In this document: in pieces, positions 6,104 to 6,104 of the stretch
Layout: each line of letters begins with the position of its first letter
How positions within the stretch are numbered: the stretch's first letter is position 1
NCBI GenBank assembly: GCA_030824295.1
Contig: JAVBYA010000316.1
Span: forward strand, 1 to 6,104
Source: Bacteroidota bacterium
GTDB taxonomy: Bacteria; Bacteroidota; Ignavibacteria; UBA10030; UBA8401
DNA length: 6,104 nt
Reading direction: 5' to 3'
The notes under the pieces: model-generated
Told to the model about the DNA's origin: nothing
The model's input: the letters and a program-made list of their open reading frames with translations, nothing else
The model's database searches: none
Position numbers and translations under genes: made by a program

Positions 6104-6104
6104 T

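Noticed and set aside
1..6104. CRISPR array, insertion sequence, tRNA or rRNA
   Set aside because: No spaced direct repeats, transposase-like frame, terminal inverted repeats or tRNA cloverleaf sequence were seen on either strand.

Overview
The window carries five protein-coding genes, all on the minus strand. In transcription order, from the right edge to the left, they are: a SAM-I (S-box) riboswitch with its terminator, a long leader, metY (O-acetylhomoserine sulfhydrylase), metX (homoserine O-acetyltransferase), a secreted protein with a type IX secretion C-terminal tail, der (double-GTPase ribosome assembly factor), and the first 90 codons of upp (uracil phosphoribosyltransferase), which runs off the left edge. 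No plus-strand gene is convincing. The long plus-strand frames are shadows of the minus-strand genes.

The organism is most likely a member of the Bacteroidota/Chlorobiota/Ignavibacteriota (FCB) assemblage. The evidence is the C-terminal 'QNFPNPFNPST ... SGVYFYAL' sorting tail, the LPV...L.W.TASE.NN.GFEVQRK domain in front of it, and a signal peptide cleaved before Gln. The base composition looks balanced rather than strongly AT-rich, and the tail resembles those of Ignavibacteriota-like lineages. This placement is inference.

Region 5680-6104 is regulatory. The aptamer (5992-6103) has the P1, P2/kink-turn, P3 and P4 elements of SAM-I. A strong terminator (5931-5970) follows. The 3' arm of P1 is complementary to the loop and inner 5' arm of that terminator, so the off switch and the antiterminator can be read directly. 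Between the terminator and metY lies a further leader of about 250 nt. It holds a 31-codon ORF ending Cys-Cys-Arg, a long-range helix enclosing the end of that ORF, and a hairpin just before the metY ribosome binding site. This stretch is the least explained part of the window.

Region 3147-5679 is the methionine pair. MetX acetylates homoserine, and MetY replaces the acetyl group with sulfide to give homocysteine. A 9-bp hairpin lies between them. Region 1650-3146 is the secreted-protein gene with its own candidate promoter and a strong terminator. Region 1-1608 is der and upp, 18 nt apart and probably cotranscribed.
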